Below are positions 37,262 through 46,680 of a DNA stretch of 64,000 bases, piece by piece. The notes under the pieces were generated by a model that did not search any database, was not told the origin of the DNA, and saw only the letters and a program-made list of their open reading frames with translations. The stretch's first letter is position 1; every line of letters starts with the position of its first letter. The translations under genes and the position numbers were made by a program. The stretch spans positions 466,486-530,485 of the forward strand of contig JAQSYI010000001.1 in assembly GCA_029256185.1 (NCBI GenBank). The letters run 5' to 3'. The stretch is from Paenibacillaceae bacterium. Lineage in GTDB: Bacteria > Bacillota > Bacilli > Paenibacillales > NBRC-103111.

Positions 37262-38041
37262 CTATGCGCCGGCGAGCTGTGCCGCCTCCACATAGGTGAC
37301 AGGCCGGATGCCGCTTTCCTTAATATATTGAAGAAGTCTTCCGTCTGTCAGCATGCGCCTGTCCCCGTCCCGCTCGTCAGCTATTGTGCCGCCTGAGTAG
37401 ACCTCATTGCCGAAGGCCCGCGTCTCCCTGTCGTTATAGGCCGGGTGGGTGACCAGCGTGTACAGTCCCGGCTCGGCTTTCTCCAGCCTCGCGATGAGGC
37501 GTTCAACCGGATCGTTATGCGCAGCTGTGTCCACATCGGGGAGCCTGCGTGGAATGCTCCGGTATGAAACAAGCCCCTCCCTCATGCACCATTCGTCGAA
37601 CATCCCGGCGAAGCCCTCCGCCACCCATTCGAATCCCATATGGGTGTCGGCATACCGGATGTCAAAGCCCAGGCGGCGGGCCAGGTGAAGCTGCTCCTGA
37701 AGCTCGGCCAGCATGTGCTCCGGCTTGGGGTCAAGGCTCCTGAGCTCGGCTCCGTCTTGGCAAAACGTGCCGTCTCTCCGCACCAGACTGGATACCCGCT
37801 CCGCAGGCAGCACCGGTCCCCATCGCACATTGTCCCACTCGCTGGTGAGGGTAGCGTGCAAGCCGAAGACCAAGCCTGGGGTCCCCGCATATTTCCGCGC
37901 CGCTTCACGGACTGCCGGGCATGTCACCATCACGGAAGCATTGCGGAGGAGCCCGCAGCTGTGCGCTGCCATGATCGCTTCGCTGCTGGAGAGCGAGTTG
38001 CCAAAATCGTCGCCGCGTACAATGAGATATTTGGTTGTCAT
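37262..38041 (-). CDS. ChbG/HpnK (YdjC) family carbohydrate deacetylase
   Basis: A 259-residue cytoplasmic enzyme. The metal- and catalysis-related residues of the family are visible: DDFG with D11/D12, GLHATLT with H62, ADTHMG with H134 and VTHPAY with H199. Members remove N-acetyl groups from chitobiose-type or other acetylated oligosaccharides. The start overlaps the stop of the rhamnosidase gene (ATGA), so the two are made together and probably act on one acetylated, rhamnose-containing oligosaccharide. Confidence 0.9.
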   Translation of the reverse strand: MTTKYLIVRGDDFGNSLSSSEAIMAAHSCGLLRNASVMVTCPAVREAARKYAGTPGLVFGLHATLTSEWDNVRWGPVLPAERVSSLVRRDGTFCQDGAELRSLDPKPEHMLAELQEQLHLARRLGFDIRYADTHMGFEWVAEGFAGMFDEWCMREGLVSYRSIPRRLPDVDTAAHNDPVERLIARLEKAEPGLYTLVTHPAYNDRETRAFGNEVYSGGTIADERDGDRRMLTDGRLLQYIKESGIRPVTYVEAAQLAGA

Positions 38042-40395
38042 AGCAGCCTCACCGCTTCCTCGATGCTGCAGCAGCAGGTATAGGAACGCAGAGAGCCGTC
38101 CGGCAGCTTAAGCGTCACCGGGACGTTCGCCGGGCCCTTCACTTCAATGCGGAAGAATCCTTTCGTGTGTTCCCAACGGACCCGCACCGGCCCATGCGGC
38201 GTGGCCGATGTGCCCTCCGCCCACCTGAGCGGCCCCTCCTTCGGTTCAATCCGGATGCTGGCGAAGCCGGGAGCTCCCGGCTTAATCCCCAGCACCTCCG
38301 CGGGAAACTCATACAGCGGCAGCGCTCCCCAGGCGTGGCAATCGCTGCGGTTGCCTGTTGGGCTCTCCGCCCAGGTGGTGAGATGCAGCTTAACCATATC
38401 GTGCCATGGTTGCCAAAGGCCGTACGACTCTTCATACAGCCCCGCCACCGACAGGGCCCGGAACAGAAAGTGGATCATCGGGTAAGAGGCCTGTGCCAAG
38501 CGATTGTCGCTGAGGGTTCGCCTCATGAGATGTTTGGCCGCTTCGCCGGTCATCAACCCCGACAGCACACTCCACAGCTGGGTATGCTGGCTGTATTCAT
38601 GAACGGCGGGTCCGTCGCAGAACAATTGCTGCTGCTCCGACCAGCATGTCCGCTTGACCGCTTCGTTCAGTTGGCCAGACAACGCTCGGTATTCCTCCGC
38701 AGTCGAGATTCGTCCAACCGCCTGGTTCAGCTCCGCGGCTTGCTGCAGCGTGGCGGCAAGCAGCAGGCTATGCATGGCCATGGGGCCTTTGGCATTCGCC
38801 GGTGGTACGCCGTTGGGCCATTCCGCAACCCAGTCAATGAACGACCAGTAGTGTGGATCTGCCGGTTCCACAAGACCTTGCTCCCCGATGCGGCGGCGGA
38901 ACCATTCCAGTACACCGTCCGCTGTCGGCAGATACATTCTGATGTATTCGGCATCCCCGAAAAACCGGTAGTGCTCATGCAGCATCCCGACCCAGTACAG
39001 CGAGAACCCGGGAATCACCTGCGGCTCTACAGATGGAAACCTGCTTTGAAGCATCCCGTCGGGCAGCTGTGAGCAATGGTAATCGTGGATGGCTTTTCTG
39101 GCAAGACGGTCGTCTCCGCTGAGCCTATAGGTAAACATCGCCTGCAGCGCCGTATCCATCGTATATTGCAGCTGCTCATAATAGGGGCAGTCCTCATACG
39201 TCTCATGCATACACCGCCGCAGCGTCCGCACACTTATATCCCACAGTGGTTGCCATTCGGGGTCGGAGCAGCGAAAGTCCCCATGGACTTCAAGGGGATA
39301 GCCCGTCTCCCGATAGTCGGCACGGATAAGAACCAGCGGTTCACGTGCGGCAGTCCATTCGAGCCGGACATACCGAAATGTGCGAAACCAGAAGGGCTCG
39401 TACTCCTCGGTGTCCTCATCCGTACCATGTCCGGAGACGAGATAGATGTCGGCGTCTCCCCGCAGCATTTGGCCCTTGGTGGTCCAGTCGTCCCGCAGCC
39501 CTTTTTGCCGCTTGCCATCGGCTGCTGTGCTCTCGTAGCATTCCGCATACCGGATGCGGACAGTTGCCCCGCTCCCTCCGCTCATAACCAGACTTATGTA
39601 ACCGGTGGTAAGCTCCCCTGCATCCAGTTCTATCCAGCCTGTGTCCCCCGGTGCTATGCGAAGGGGGAAGGAGGCGGGCCCTTCCAGCGATGAGCGAACG
39701 GCACCGTTGAACGCAGCCGGCGTCTCGGACATCATTGGTATGGTCCGCGCGGTGAGCGGGAATGCTGTCAGAATGCCGTATTTGTTCATCGGCTTGTGAG
39801 AGCATACAGCCTGCTTCCAGCCTGCATCCTCATACGTCACCCGCTCTGCTCCTGATAAAGCGGCCATACCGTTCATATGCTCTATCCCGCCGAGCCAACC
39901 GGAGGACATCCAGGAGTCATGCACAAGCGCATAGGAATCATCGCGGCAGCACCTCCAACGTTCGTCCGTATGCAACAGCTCCACCGTCATCCCTTCGGGA
40001 CTTGCCAGCACGCCATCCAGGATGAATGCTCCCCATGGAGAGCGCCAGATTGAGCAGGGGCCGGAGAGAGTCATTGGCCCGCCCATGCCGTAATGAAGCA
40101 CCTTGGCTGCAATGATGTTGGTTCCCGGGCGCAAATGGGACGACACGTCATAAGTTTCAAAATATTGCCGGTTGGCGTCGCCCTTGCAGGGTCCCACCCC
40201 TACGCTTCTGCCGTTTATGTACAGCCGGTAACGGCTGTCGGCCGACACATGCAGCCTTAATGTGCAGCCCTCGTTGGGGACGAAGAAGGTTCTGCGGAAC
40301 CAGACCAGTTCATTGCCGTTCCCTTGACCTTGCGGCTTCTCCATCCCAATCCATGCACCATCCCAAATCCTTCTCTCCGTCTGCTTGTTCAACAT
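38038..40395 (-). CDS. GH78-like alpha-L-rhamnosidase, cytoplasmic
   Basis: A 785-residue enzyme without a signal peptide and with GGGAGG 6 nt before its ATG. The N-terminal beta-sandwich contains the Bac_rhamnosid_N pattern (ADSRYRLYINGRSVGVGP, then ETYDVSSHLRPGTN). An (alpha/alpha)6 barrel holds the family block CMHETYEDCPYYEQLQYTMD, where relatives have DCPxRxE, and a C-terminal beta domain includes WAESPTGNRSDCHAWGALPLY. These enzymes release terminal rhamnose. Only the deacetylase follows it. The 216-bp gap to the kinase at 40612 is divergent and holds a TATAAT on the minus strand near 40432. Confidence 0.88.
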   Translation of the reverse strand: MLNKQTERRIWDGAWIGMEKPQGQGNGNELVWFRRTFFVPNEGCTLRLHVSADSRYRLYINGRSVGVGPCKGDANRQYFETYDVSSHLRPGTNIIAAKVLHYGMGGPMTLSGPCSIWRSPWGAFILDGVLASPEGMTVELLHTDERWRCCRDDSYALVHDSWMSSGWLGGIEHMNGMAALSGAERVTYEDAGWKQAVCSHKPMNKYGILTAFPLTARTIPMMSETPAAFNGAVRSSLEGPASFPLRIAPGDTGWIELDAGELTTGYISLVMSGGSGATVRIRYAECYESTAADGKRQKGLRDDWTTKGQMLRGDADIYLVSGHGTDEDTEEYEPFWFRTFRYVRLEWTAAREPLVLIRADYRETGYPLEVHGDFRCSDPEWQPLWDISVRTLRRCMHETYEDCPYYEQLQYTMDTALQAMFTYRLSGDDRLARKAIHDYHCSQLPDGMLQSRFPSVEPQVIPGFSLYWVGMLHEHYRFFGDAEYIRMYLPTADGVLEWFRRRIGEQGLVEPADPHYWSFIDWVAEWPNGVPPANAKGPMAMHSLLLAATLQQAAELNQAVGRISTAEEYRALSGQLNEAVKRTCWSEQQQLFCDGPAVHEYSQHTQLWSVLSGLMTGEAAKHLMRRTLSDNRLAQASYPMIHFLFRALSVAGLYEESYGLWQPWHDMVKLHLTTWAESPTGNRSDCHAWGALPLYEFPAEVLGIKPGAPGFASIRIEPKEGPLRWAEGTSATPHGPVRVRWEHTKGFFRIEVKGPANVPVTLKLPDGSLRSYTCCCSIEEAVRLL

Positions 40396-40523
40396 GCAAT
40401 CCTCCCAATTTGTTGTTCATAATAATCCATTATAAGCAGCAATGAATCATATCCGGAACAGACAACGGTCCGATGAGGGAGTAAATTGGTCCGCGATGTT
40501 CACCCGGAGCGATACAGTGAGGA

Positions 40524-40580
40524 ATCTGCCCTCCAAGTGGGAGTTGCCGCATTATGCCCAAGCCAAATCTGTGCTAAAGT
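40524..40580 (+). promoter_or_regulatory. Promoter plus upstream element shared with the 51.3-kb operon (copy B)
   Basis: -35 TTATGC (40552-40557), 17-bp spacer, -10 TAAAGT (40575-40580), 32 bp before the kinase ATG at 40612. Just upstream lies ATCTGCCCTC (40524-40533), then GTGG (40537-40540) and CATTATGC. The same words occur in the same order and at the same distances at 51254-51310. The weak -35 and conserved upstream block suggest activation, most simply by the response regulator of this same operon. Confidence 0.65.
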
Positions 40581-40611
40581 GGAGGGGAGAGCGGTGCGGG
40601 AGGTGGGGAGC

Positions 40612-42519
40612 ATGTCCTTTTTGAAGAGAGTATGGAAATCGTCGGGGATCAGTGATGTGCTGTACCGGCTGTCCTTTAAACGCCGGATCTGGATTTCCTT
40701 CGTGCTGTTGATTACACTGGCCATTACCGCAAGCGGCTCCATCTCTTATCTGATCGCTTCCTCCGTGGTGCAGAAGAATGCCTTCGCATCCAGCCAGGAC
40801 ACGGTGAACAAGTCCGCGCAGATTCTCGACGACAAGCTGCGGAACATCGCCAATTCCGTTGGGGCGCTGATGTTAAGCGATCCGTTCCGCAAGGTGATGT
40901 CCGATGTCCAGAGCGGGAACGACAGCCGCTATTATTATCATCTGTCCTCCCTGCAGCTCGTGTTCTCTCAAGTGGGCTTCAGCGATTCACTGATCGAGAA
41001 CATTCTGATCGCCACTCCCATCGGGGATTTCTATCTGCTTAGCAATATCCGCAGCAGCACGGCTTCGTTCTATGATACCTCCATGTACGAGGAAGTGAAG
41101 AAAACCAGGCGGGGGATCTGGGTGCAGGGGCATGAGGATACCTTCTTCTCCAGCAGGCGGCGGGTGCTGTCACTTGTGGTGGAAGGAGTGCCCGAGGATG
41201 CCCCGTTCCAGCCGAATGATGCTTACGTTATTGTGAATATTAAAGAAAAGGAACTGATGCAGCTCTCTACCCAGAATCTGTCCAAGGACGGGCGGGACTA
41301 CTACGTGATCAACGCCAAGGGAGAGCAGGTGATCTTGAATCAGACCGGCTCACTGCCTGTGTGGGGAGAGGCAAGGCCGGATTTTCTCGACCGGATGACC
41401 GAGGAGGATACGGGCTCCTTCTTCTACGGCACCTCCGGCAATGACTACCTGGTGAACTATAAGCGGCTGGATATCAACCGCAGCAACGGCTGGATGGTCG
41501 TAGGCATGCAGTCGAAGGAACAGCTGCTCCGTGAAGTGCGCAATATTAAGCAGGCCACTTATCTGGTTATTCTGGGTTTTGTCCTGCTGTCGCTGCTGTT
41601 CACAAACAAGCTGACCTCGCTGCTGCTGCGGCCCCTGTACCGGCTTCAGAGTCTGATGCGCCGGGTTGAGGACAATAATCTCACTGTCCGCTTCGAGAGC
41701 AGATTCCAAGACGAGGTGGCGCAGGTGGGCTTCCGCTTCAACCGGATGTTAGACGAGATTACACTCCTGATCGACAATGTGAAGCGGGGCGAGACGGAGA
41801 AGCGCAAGGCGGAGATGAAGGCGCTGACCGCCCAGATGAATCCCCATTTTTTCTACAATACACTCAATACCATTTATTGCAAATCGGTGCTGGGCGAGAA
41901 TGAGGATGCCAGCTCCATGATCCTGGCCTTGTCCGATATGTTCCAATTGGGGCTGAACGTGGGCAGGGAGCTAATCCGGCTGGAGGATGAGCTGCGCCAT
42001 GTGGAGCAATATGTAGCCATTCAGCAGATCAGCTATGAGCAGCTGTTCGAGTTTTCGGTAGAGCTGGAGGATGAGGCACTGCTGCCCAGTCTGGTGCCGA
42101 AGATTATCCTGCAGCCCTTGGTGGAGAACAGCATTCTCCATGGATTTAAGAATATCAGGAGCGGCGGGAAAATCGGCATTCGTGTAAGCAGTGAAGCGGA
42201 TATGCTTCACCTGACCGTATGGGATAACGGGGCAGGGCTTGCGGCAGAGCGTATCCTGCCAGGCGCTGAAGAAGCATCCGGACGTCCGGAAGAAGTGGCG
42301 CCGGGGGCAATGGATGAAGCTGCCGGCCGGAGGGCTTCTCACAAGCATGGGTATGCTCTGCGCAATATCGTTCACCGGCTGAAGCTGTATTATGGGGAAG
42401 CGGCCGGGCTTGAGATGAGAGGCAGGCCCGAAGGGGGAGCGGTCGCAGAGATCCGCCTGCCCATTCACGAGGAGGATGCGGAACATGCCGATGACGGATA
42501 TGAAACTATGCGTAATTGA
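40612..42519 (+). CDS. Sensor histidine kinase, YesM family
   Basis: A 635-residue kinase. The start at 40612 has GGAGG 8 nt upstream; in-frame codons back to 40486 lie upstream of or inside the promoter. Membrane helices are at about 27-49 and 315-334, with an extracellular Cache-like domain between them. HAMP follows, then NPHFFYNTLNTIY (H412) and a HATPase with PLVENSILHG and DNGAGL. An insert of about 30 residues rich in E, G and A (EEASGRPEEVAPGAMDEAAG) sits between the G-boxes. It overlaps the regulator gene by 35 bp. Confidence 0.93.
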   Translation: MSFLKRVWKSSGISDVLYRLSFKRRIWISFVLLITLAITASGSISYLIASSVVQKNAFASSQDTVNKSAQILDDKLRNIANSVGALMLSDPFRKVMSDVQSGNDSRYYYHLSSLQLVFSQVGFSDSLIENILIATPIGDFYLLSNIRSSTASFYDTSMYEEVKKTRRGIWVQGHEDTFFSSRRRVLSLVVEGVPEDAPFQPNDAYVIVNIKEKELMQLSTQNLSKDGRDYYVINAKGEQVILNQTGSLPVWGEARPDFLDRMTEEDTGSFFYGTSGNDYLVNYKRLDINRSNGWMVVGMQSKEQLLREVRNIKQATYLVILGFVLLSLLFTNKLTSLLLRPLYRLQSLMRRVEDNNLTVRFESRFQDEVAQVGFRFNRMLDEITLLIDNVKRGETEKRKAEMKALTAQMNPHFFYNTLNTIYCKSVLGENEDASSMILALSDMFQLGLNVGRELIRLEDELRHVEQYVAIQQISYEQLFEFSVELEDEALLPSLVPKIILQPLVENSILHGFKNIRSGGKIGIRVSSEADMLHLTVWDNGAGLAAERILPGAEEASGRPEEVAPGAMDEAAGRRASHKHGYALRNIVHRLKLYYGEAAGLEMRGRPEGGAVAEIRLPIHEEDAEHADDGYETMRN

Positions 42520-44119
42520 TGATATTCGCAGCGTGGTGGAGATGATCACCACCCGAATCCCTTGGGGGGAGCACGGCATCACTATCGCGGGCAGTGCTTT
42601 GGACGGAGAGGAGGGGCTCGCCTTGGTCTCACAGGTGAGACCGGATATTGTGCTGTCAGATATCCGCATGCCCAAGCTGGACGGGCTGGAGATGACCCGC
42701 CGTATTTTGGAGTTCTCGCCCCAGAGCAAGGTGATTATTCTAAGCGCCTATACCGACTTTGCATATGCGCAGCAGGCGATCCGCTTGGGGGCCTTCGACT
42801 TTGTCAAGAAGCCCTTCTCCATGGAGGAGATTATCGCGGTGGTCGTAAAGGCCAGAGACGCAAGAGCGGCGGAGCTTGCGGAGCAGGCTCAGGTGCAGGC
42901 CATGGAGAAGCGGATCAAGGACAGCATGCCTGTATTGCGTCAGGAATACTTCCAGCTGCTGATGCATCACCAGACGGATATCATCAGCGCCATGAAACGG
43001 TGGGAGTTTCTGCATATGGAGATGGAGCCGCGGCATGTCGCGGTGTTGATCGCGGAGATTGACCAGTTTTCCGAGCGGTATCAGGGGATGCCTGTGCAGG
43101 AGATGGAGTTGATCCGCTTCTCTCTGCAGAACATTATGGAGGAGACGGTTCAGGGGTATACCAAAGGGATTATATTCCGTGAATCCTTAAACCGTTATGT
43201 ATGTGTCATCAACAGCAGCGACGACCATCTGGTCTCACTGGTTGCCGATGCTTGCTGCGCCAATATCGCCAAGTATACCAAGTTCACCATCTCTATCGGT
43301 GTGGGGTTGGCGGTAGAAGCGGTGAATCAATTGTCCCAATCCTATCAGCAGGCCTTGAAGGCTCTGTCCTACCACTTCTACACGGGTGGCAACGGGGCGC
43401 TCAGTTTTGCCACCATAGCAGGGGGACACCAAAGCATCCCCGAGTATTCCCATGCCGAGGAACAGGAATTTCTGTTTGCCCTGCGCTCGGGCAACCGGGA
43501 GAGGAGCTTGTTGCTGCTGGAGTCCCTGCTTGACAACCTGGCGGGTTCAGGTACCTTGTCCGATCCGGGCGATGTGGGCAATATCTGCTATGAGCTGGCG
43601 TCCAAGCTGTTCCGGGTGCTGCTGGAGATTTTTCCCTATGAACAGCTGGAGCCGTTCGAGAACAAGCTGGAAGAAATCAGGAAGAAAGACGAGGTGTCCT
43701 CTTCCTTCCTGAGGTTGCGGTCGCTCCTGCTGGAACTGGTCGCGGAAGGCTGCGAATGGATTGAGAGCAACCGCAAGTATGAATCGAAACGGATTATCCA
43801 TGAGGCCAAGGATTATATCCGCGGCCACCTCCACCAAGACCTTAGTCTGGAGCATTGCGCCAGGCAATTCAATTTCAGCCCCGGCTATTTCTCCAATCTG
43901 TTCCGGAAAGAGGCGGGCATGCCCTTCCAGCAGTTCGTCATTCAAGAGAAGATCGAACGGGCCAAGACCATGCTGATTCAGGATCATCAGGTGCAAGAGA
44001 TCGCCCAGGAGTTGGGGTATGAGCACCGCCGTTACTTCAGCGAGGTGTTCAAGAAGTCCACGGGAATGACTCCGTCCCAATTCCGGGAATCATATTTGGG
44101 ACGGCCTCCTACTTCGTAA
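42485..44119 (+). CDS. Response regulator, AraC-type DNA-binding output
   Basis: A 544-residue regulator. The receiver has D12/D13, phospho-site D59 (LSDIRMPK) and K109-P110. The middle (about 150-430) contains a GGDEF-like degenerate block (FTISIGVGLAVEAVNQLSQSYQQA), as in YesN relatives. The C-terminus holds two helix-turn-helix motifs (FNFSPGYFSNLFRKEAG and EHRRYFSEVFKKSTGMTP). Several ATGs are in frame; GAGGAGG lies 9 nt before the one at 42485, inside the kinase gene. It is the best candidate to bind the shared element at 40.5 and 51.3 kb. Confidence 0.92.
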   Translation: MPMTDMKLCVIDDIRSVVEMITTRIPWGEHGITIAGSALDGEEGLALVSQVRPDIVLSDIRMPKLDGLEMTRRILEFSPQSKVIILSAYTDFAYAQQAIRLGAFDFVKKPFSMEEIIAVVVKARDARAAELAEQAQVQAMEKRIKDSMPVLRQEYFQLLMHHQTDIISAMKRWEFLHMEMEPRHVAVLIAEIDQFSERYQGMPVQEMELIRFSLQNIMEETVQGYTKGIIFRESLNRYVCVINSSDDHLVSLVADACCANIAKYTKFTISIGVGLAVEAVNQLSQSYQQALKALSYHFYTGGNGALSFATIAGGHQSIPEYSHAEEQEFLFALRSGNRERSLLLLESLLDNLAGSGTLSDPGDVGNICYELASKLFRVLLEIFPYEQLEPFENKLEEIRKKDEVSSSFLRLRSLLLELVAEGCEWIESNRKYESKRIIHEAKDYIRGHLHQDLSLEHCARQFNFSPGYFSNLFRKEAGMPFQQFVIQEKIERAKTMLIQDHQVQEIAQELGYEHRRYFSEVFKKSTGMTPSQFRESYLGRPPTS

Positions 44120-44130
44120 GAGGCCGTCCC
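44098..44130. terminator. Hairpin between convergent operons, overlapping the stop codon
   Basis: An 11-bp perfect stem GGGACGGCCTC (44098-44108) with its complement (44120-44130). The 11-nt loop includes the TAA of the regulator gene. It separates the regulator from the binding-protein gene ending at 44141 on the other strand. There is no long T-run next to it. Confidence 0.65.
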
Positions 44131-44140
44131 GGGAATAGCG

Positions 44141-45727
44141 TTACTTTTTCATGGAATTGTACATGTCGTTGGCTTCCTTCTCCAGCTCCGTGCCGCCCAT
44201 GCTGTACCATTGTTTGACGAAATCGTCGAAGGCCGACACCGGCTTGTTCCCGAATACGATGGCCGCGTACGTGTCGATCTTCAGCTTGGTCAGATCGCCC
44301 CAGTACTTTCCGGAGGAGGTAAGCACGTCGGGCTTGCCGAAGATATCGCTGACCGCGCCGTCATACATGCTCCGCAGCTTGGAGGTTTCCTTATCCGTGA
44401 ATTTCTCGAACAATGCGGGGTTGCCTTGGTCTGCGAATACCGTGGTCAGCCCTACAGAGTCGAACAGCCCTTCTGTGGAAAGCTTGGCTTCATCGTCGTA
44501 GGGAGGAAGGCGCTTGAGACCGGCTTCCGGCCCCTTCGCCGGATCGACCAGATCATAGTGCTTGCCCTTCTCGCCCCAGGTCATGGCCAGGTAGGTCTCT
44601 TCATCATTCTGAATCGCATTGATGATTTCCAGAATCTTGGCCAGCTTCTCCGGCTGGTCCTTCAACTGCTTGCCGAAGGCCAGGATATGTCCGGCCGTGC
44701 CCCATGCCCAGCCATGCTGGCCAGCCGGTCCCTTGGGCAGCGGGCCAAACACCACATTGGCATTCGGGTCGATTTTGCGCGCCTTGCTGATATGGCTGTT
44801 GGGATTTGTCGGCAGGGTGGCGGTATAGGCATTGCTGTCAAGGAAGGCCACCTTGCCGTTGACAAATTTCACATCCAGATCCTTGCCGGTGACGAACTCG
44901 GGATCAATGTAGCCCTTCTTGAACCAGTCGGCCAGAAGGGTCAGCGCCTGCTTGGCCTCTGGCTGAACAGCGGCATTGACCACCTTCCCGTCCTTGACCA
45001 TCCATTGGGGAGGCAGTACCCCGAAGGCTCCGAATACCGTATGGAACTGCGCGTAGTAGCTGTTGCCGATGGTGCTCATGCCGTAGACGCCGATTTGCTT
45101 CAGCTTGGCGAAGGCCGCTTCGAACTCCTCCAGCGTTTCCGGGATTTTGTCCACTCCCGCTTTCTTCAGCAGATCCTCCCGCCATGCCTGCTTGGCATTG
45201 TACCGGCCCAGATGGTAGACGGTGGGAAGCCCGTAGTTCTTGCCGTTGTAGTTGGAATAATACCAGGCCTGCGGCGCATTGGTGTTGAGCATCGCATAGG
45301 TGTCCGGGGCGCTCTTCTTGATGGCGTCCACCGGTACCTCGGCCAAGAGCCCTTGGGCGGCATACTTGTAGAGGCTCTGGGATTCGGGAACATAGAAGAT
45401 GTCGGGTATTTCATTGGAGCTCAGGATAATCCGCTGCTTATCCGTATAGCCTGTAATCGGATTCAGGATCGGGTTAATCTTGACATTGAACTTCTTCTCA
45501 ATATACTGCTGAGCGTAGGAATTGACCTGGGCTCCCGTGGGCAGCGGCATCCAGGTAATCTCCATCGGCTCCGCCGGTTTTGCCGAAGCTGTGGCGGCTG
45601 CAGGTGCCGTACCCTCCGCCGTGCCCCCTTCCTCCTTGGCGCAGGCGCCAAAGACCGTTGATGCCAGCAGCAGAGTTGACGCCCCCAGCAGTCCCCACTT
45701 TCTTGCTTTCCATAGCTGTTGTTTCAT
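44141..45727 (-). CDS. Extracellular solute-binding lipoprotein of ABC importer
   Basis: A 528-residue LplA-like binding protein with lipobox FGAC at about residues 26-29 and an alanine/threonine/proline-rich linker. The mature part has IPDIFYVPE, a WREDLLKKAGVDKIPETLEEF stretch (split by family-typical loops) and the C-terminal SAFDDFVKQWYSMGG. GGGAGG lies about 9 nt before the ATG. Unusually it is the last gene of its operon, after both permeases and a 71-bp gap, which may hold its own promoter. The substrate is unknown. Confidence 0.93.
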   Translation of the reverse strand: MKQQLWKARKWGLLGASTLLLASTVFGACAKEEGGTAEGTAPAAATASAKPAEPMEITWMPLPTGAQVNSYAQQYIEKKFNVKINPILNPITGYTDKQRIILSSNEIPDIFYVPESQSLYKYAAQGLLAEVPVDAIKKSAPDTYAMLNTNAPQAWYYSNYNGKNYGLPTVYHLGRYNAKQAWREDLLKKAGVDKIPETLEEFEAAFAKLKQIGVYGMSTIGNSYYAQFHTVFGAFGVLPPQWMVKDGKVVNAAVQPEAKQALTLLADWFKKGYIDPEFVTGKDLDVKFVNGKVAFLDSNAYTATLPTNPNSHISKARKIDPNANVVFGPLPKGPAGQHGWAWGTAGHILAFGKQLKDQPEKLAKILEIINAIQNDEETYLAMTWGEKGKHYDLVDPAKGPEAGLKRLPPYDDEAKLSTEGLFDSVGLTTVFADQGNPALFEKFTDKETSKLRSMYDGAVSDIFGKPDVLTSSGKYWGDLTKLKIDTYAAIVFGNKPVSAFDDFVKQWYSMGGTELEKEANDMYNSMKK

Positions 45728-45798
45728 GTCGGTGATCCTCCCTTTTTATTGATCCTCATTGTTCCTATTATGAAGTCGCATGACTGCATAACCCCAGT

Positions 45799-46668
45799 TC
45801 AGCCCTTGACAGAGCCCAGATTAATGCCCTTCACGAAATAACGCTGCACAAACGGATACACGAACAGAATCGGAAGGCAGACAAGCATCACCGTGGCCGC
45901 CTTCAGGGTTTCCGGGGTGTAGGCAGTCAAATCCAGCATCCCTTCGCCGGGAGTAAGGCTGGCGCTCTCCAGCACCGTCCGTCTTAAGAACAGCTGCAAT
46001 ACCTGCTTCTGGGTATCATTGATATAGATCATGGCGTCAAACCAGGCATTCCAATGCCCGACAGCCGACCATAGGGCAATGACGGCAAGAACCGGAAGGG
46101 ACAGGGGCAGCATGATCTTGATGAAAACCGTACGCTCTCCCGCTCCGTCCATCTTGGCCGATTCAATCACCTCGCCGGGTACACCCTCGAAGAAATTGCG
46201 CATGATGATCACACGGAAGGCGGCTACCGCACCCGGCAGCAGCAGCGCCCAGAGGGTGTTCATCAAATGAAGCTGCTGGATGAGAAGATACAGAGGAATC
46301 ATGCCTCCGCTGAACAGCATGCTGAAGATAAACAGAAAGGTAAGCGTTTTGCGGTGGGGGAACGTCCTCCTGGATAACGGATAGGCCACCGTCGAGGTTA
46401 GCAGAAGCACGATTCCCACACCCAGCACCGTCCGGATGATCGTGTTGAGATAAGCCCGGCCCAGATCGGGATGCTTCAGCACCTTGCTGTAGGCATCGAA
46501 GGTGGGATCAAGCGGGATCAGATGCAGTCCTTGCTTGGCCGCATCCGCCGGGGTGCTCAGGGAGATGGTCAGCTCGTACAAGAAGGGATACAGGGTCATG
46601 AATCCCAGCATGCACAGGAGCGCCGTATTGACAATATCGAAGATGAGCTCGCTTTTGGTCCGTTTCAT
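45799..46668 (-). CDS. ABC oligosaccharide importer permease, LplC/YtcP type
   Basis: A 289-residue six-helix permease. The EAA-loop copy reads EVIESAKMDGAGE, and the C-terminus is RYFVKGINLGSVKG, the usual ending of this subfamily. It starts 12 bp after the LplB-type partner gene and is followed by the binding protein gene. Confidence 0.93.
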   Translation of the reverse strand: MKRTKSELIFDIVNTALLCMLGFMTLYPFLYELTISLSTPADAAKQGLHLIPLDPTFDAYSKVLKHPDLGRAYLNTIIRTVLGVGIVLLLTSTVAYPLSRRTFPHRKTLTFLFIFSMLFSGGMIPLYLLIQQLHLMNTLWALLLPGAVAAFRVIIMRNFFEGVPGEVIESAKMDGAGERTVFIKIMLPLSLPVLAVIALWSAVGHWNAWFDAMIYINDTQKQVLQLFLRRTVLESASLTPGEGMLDLTAYTPETLKAATVMLVCLPILFVYPFVQRYFVKGINLGSVKG

Positions 46669-46680
46669 AGTCCGTCCTCC

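Noticed and set aside
44210..45661. Long plus-strand open frame (483 codons) opposite the binding-protein gene
   Set aside because: It lies antisense to a clear lipoprotein binding protein, has no ribosome binding site, and its sequence has the arginine/leucine/histidine-rich look of a reverse-strand shadow.
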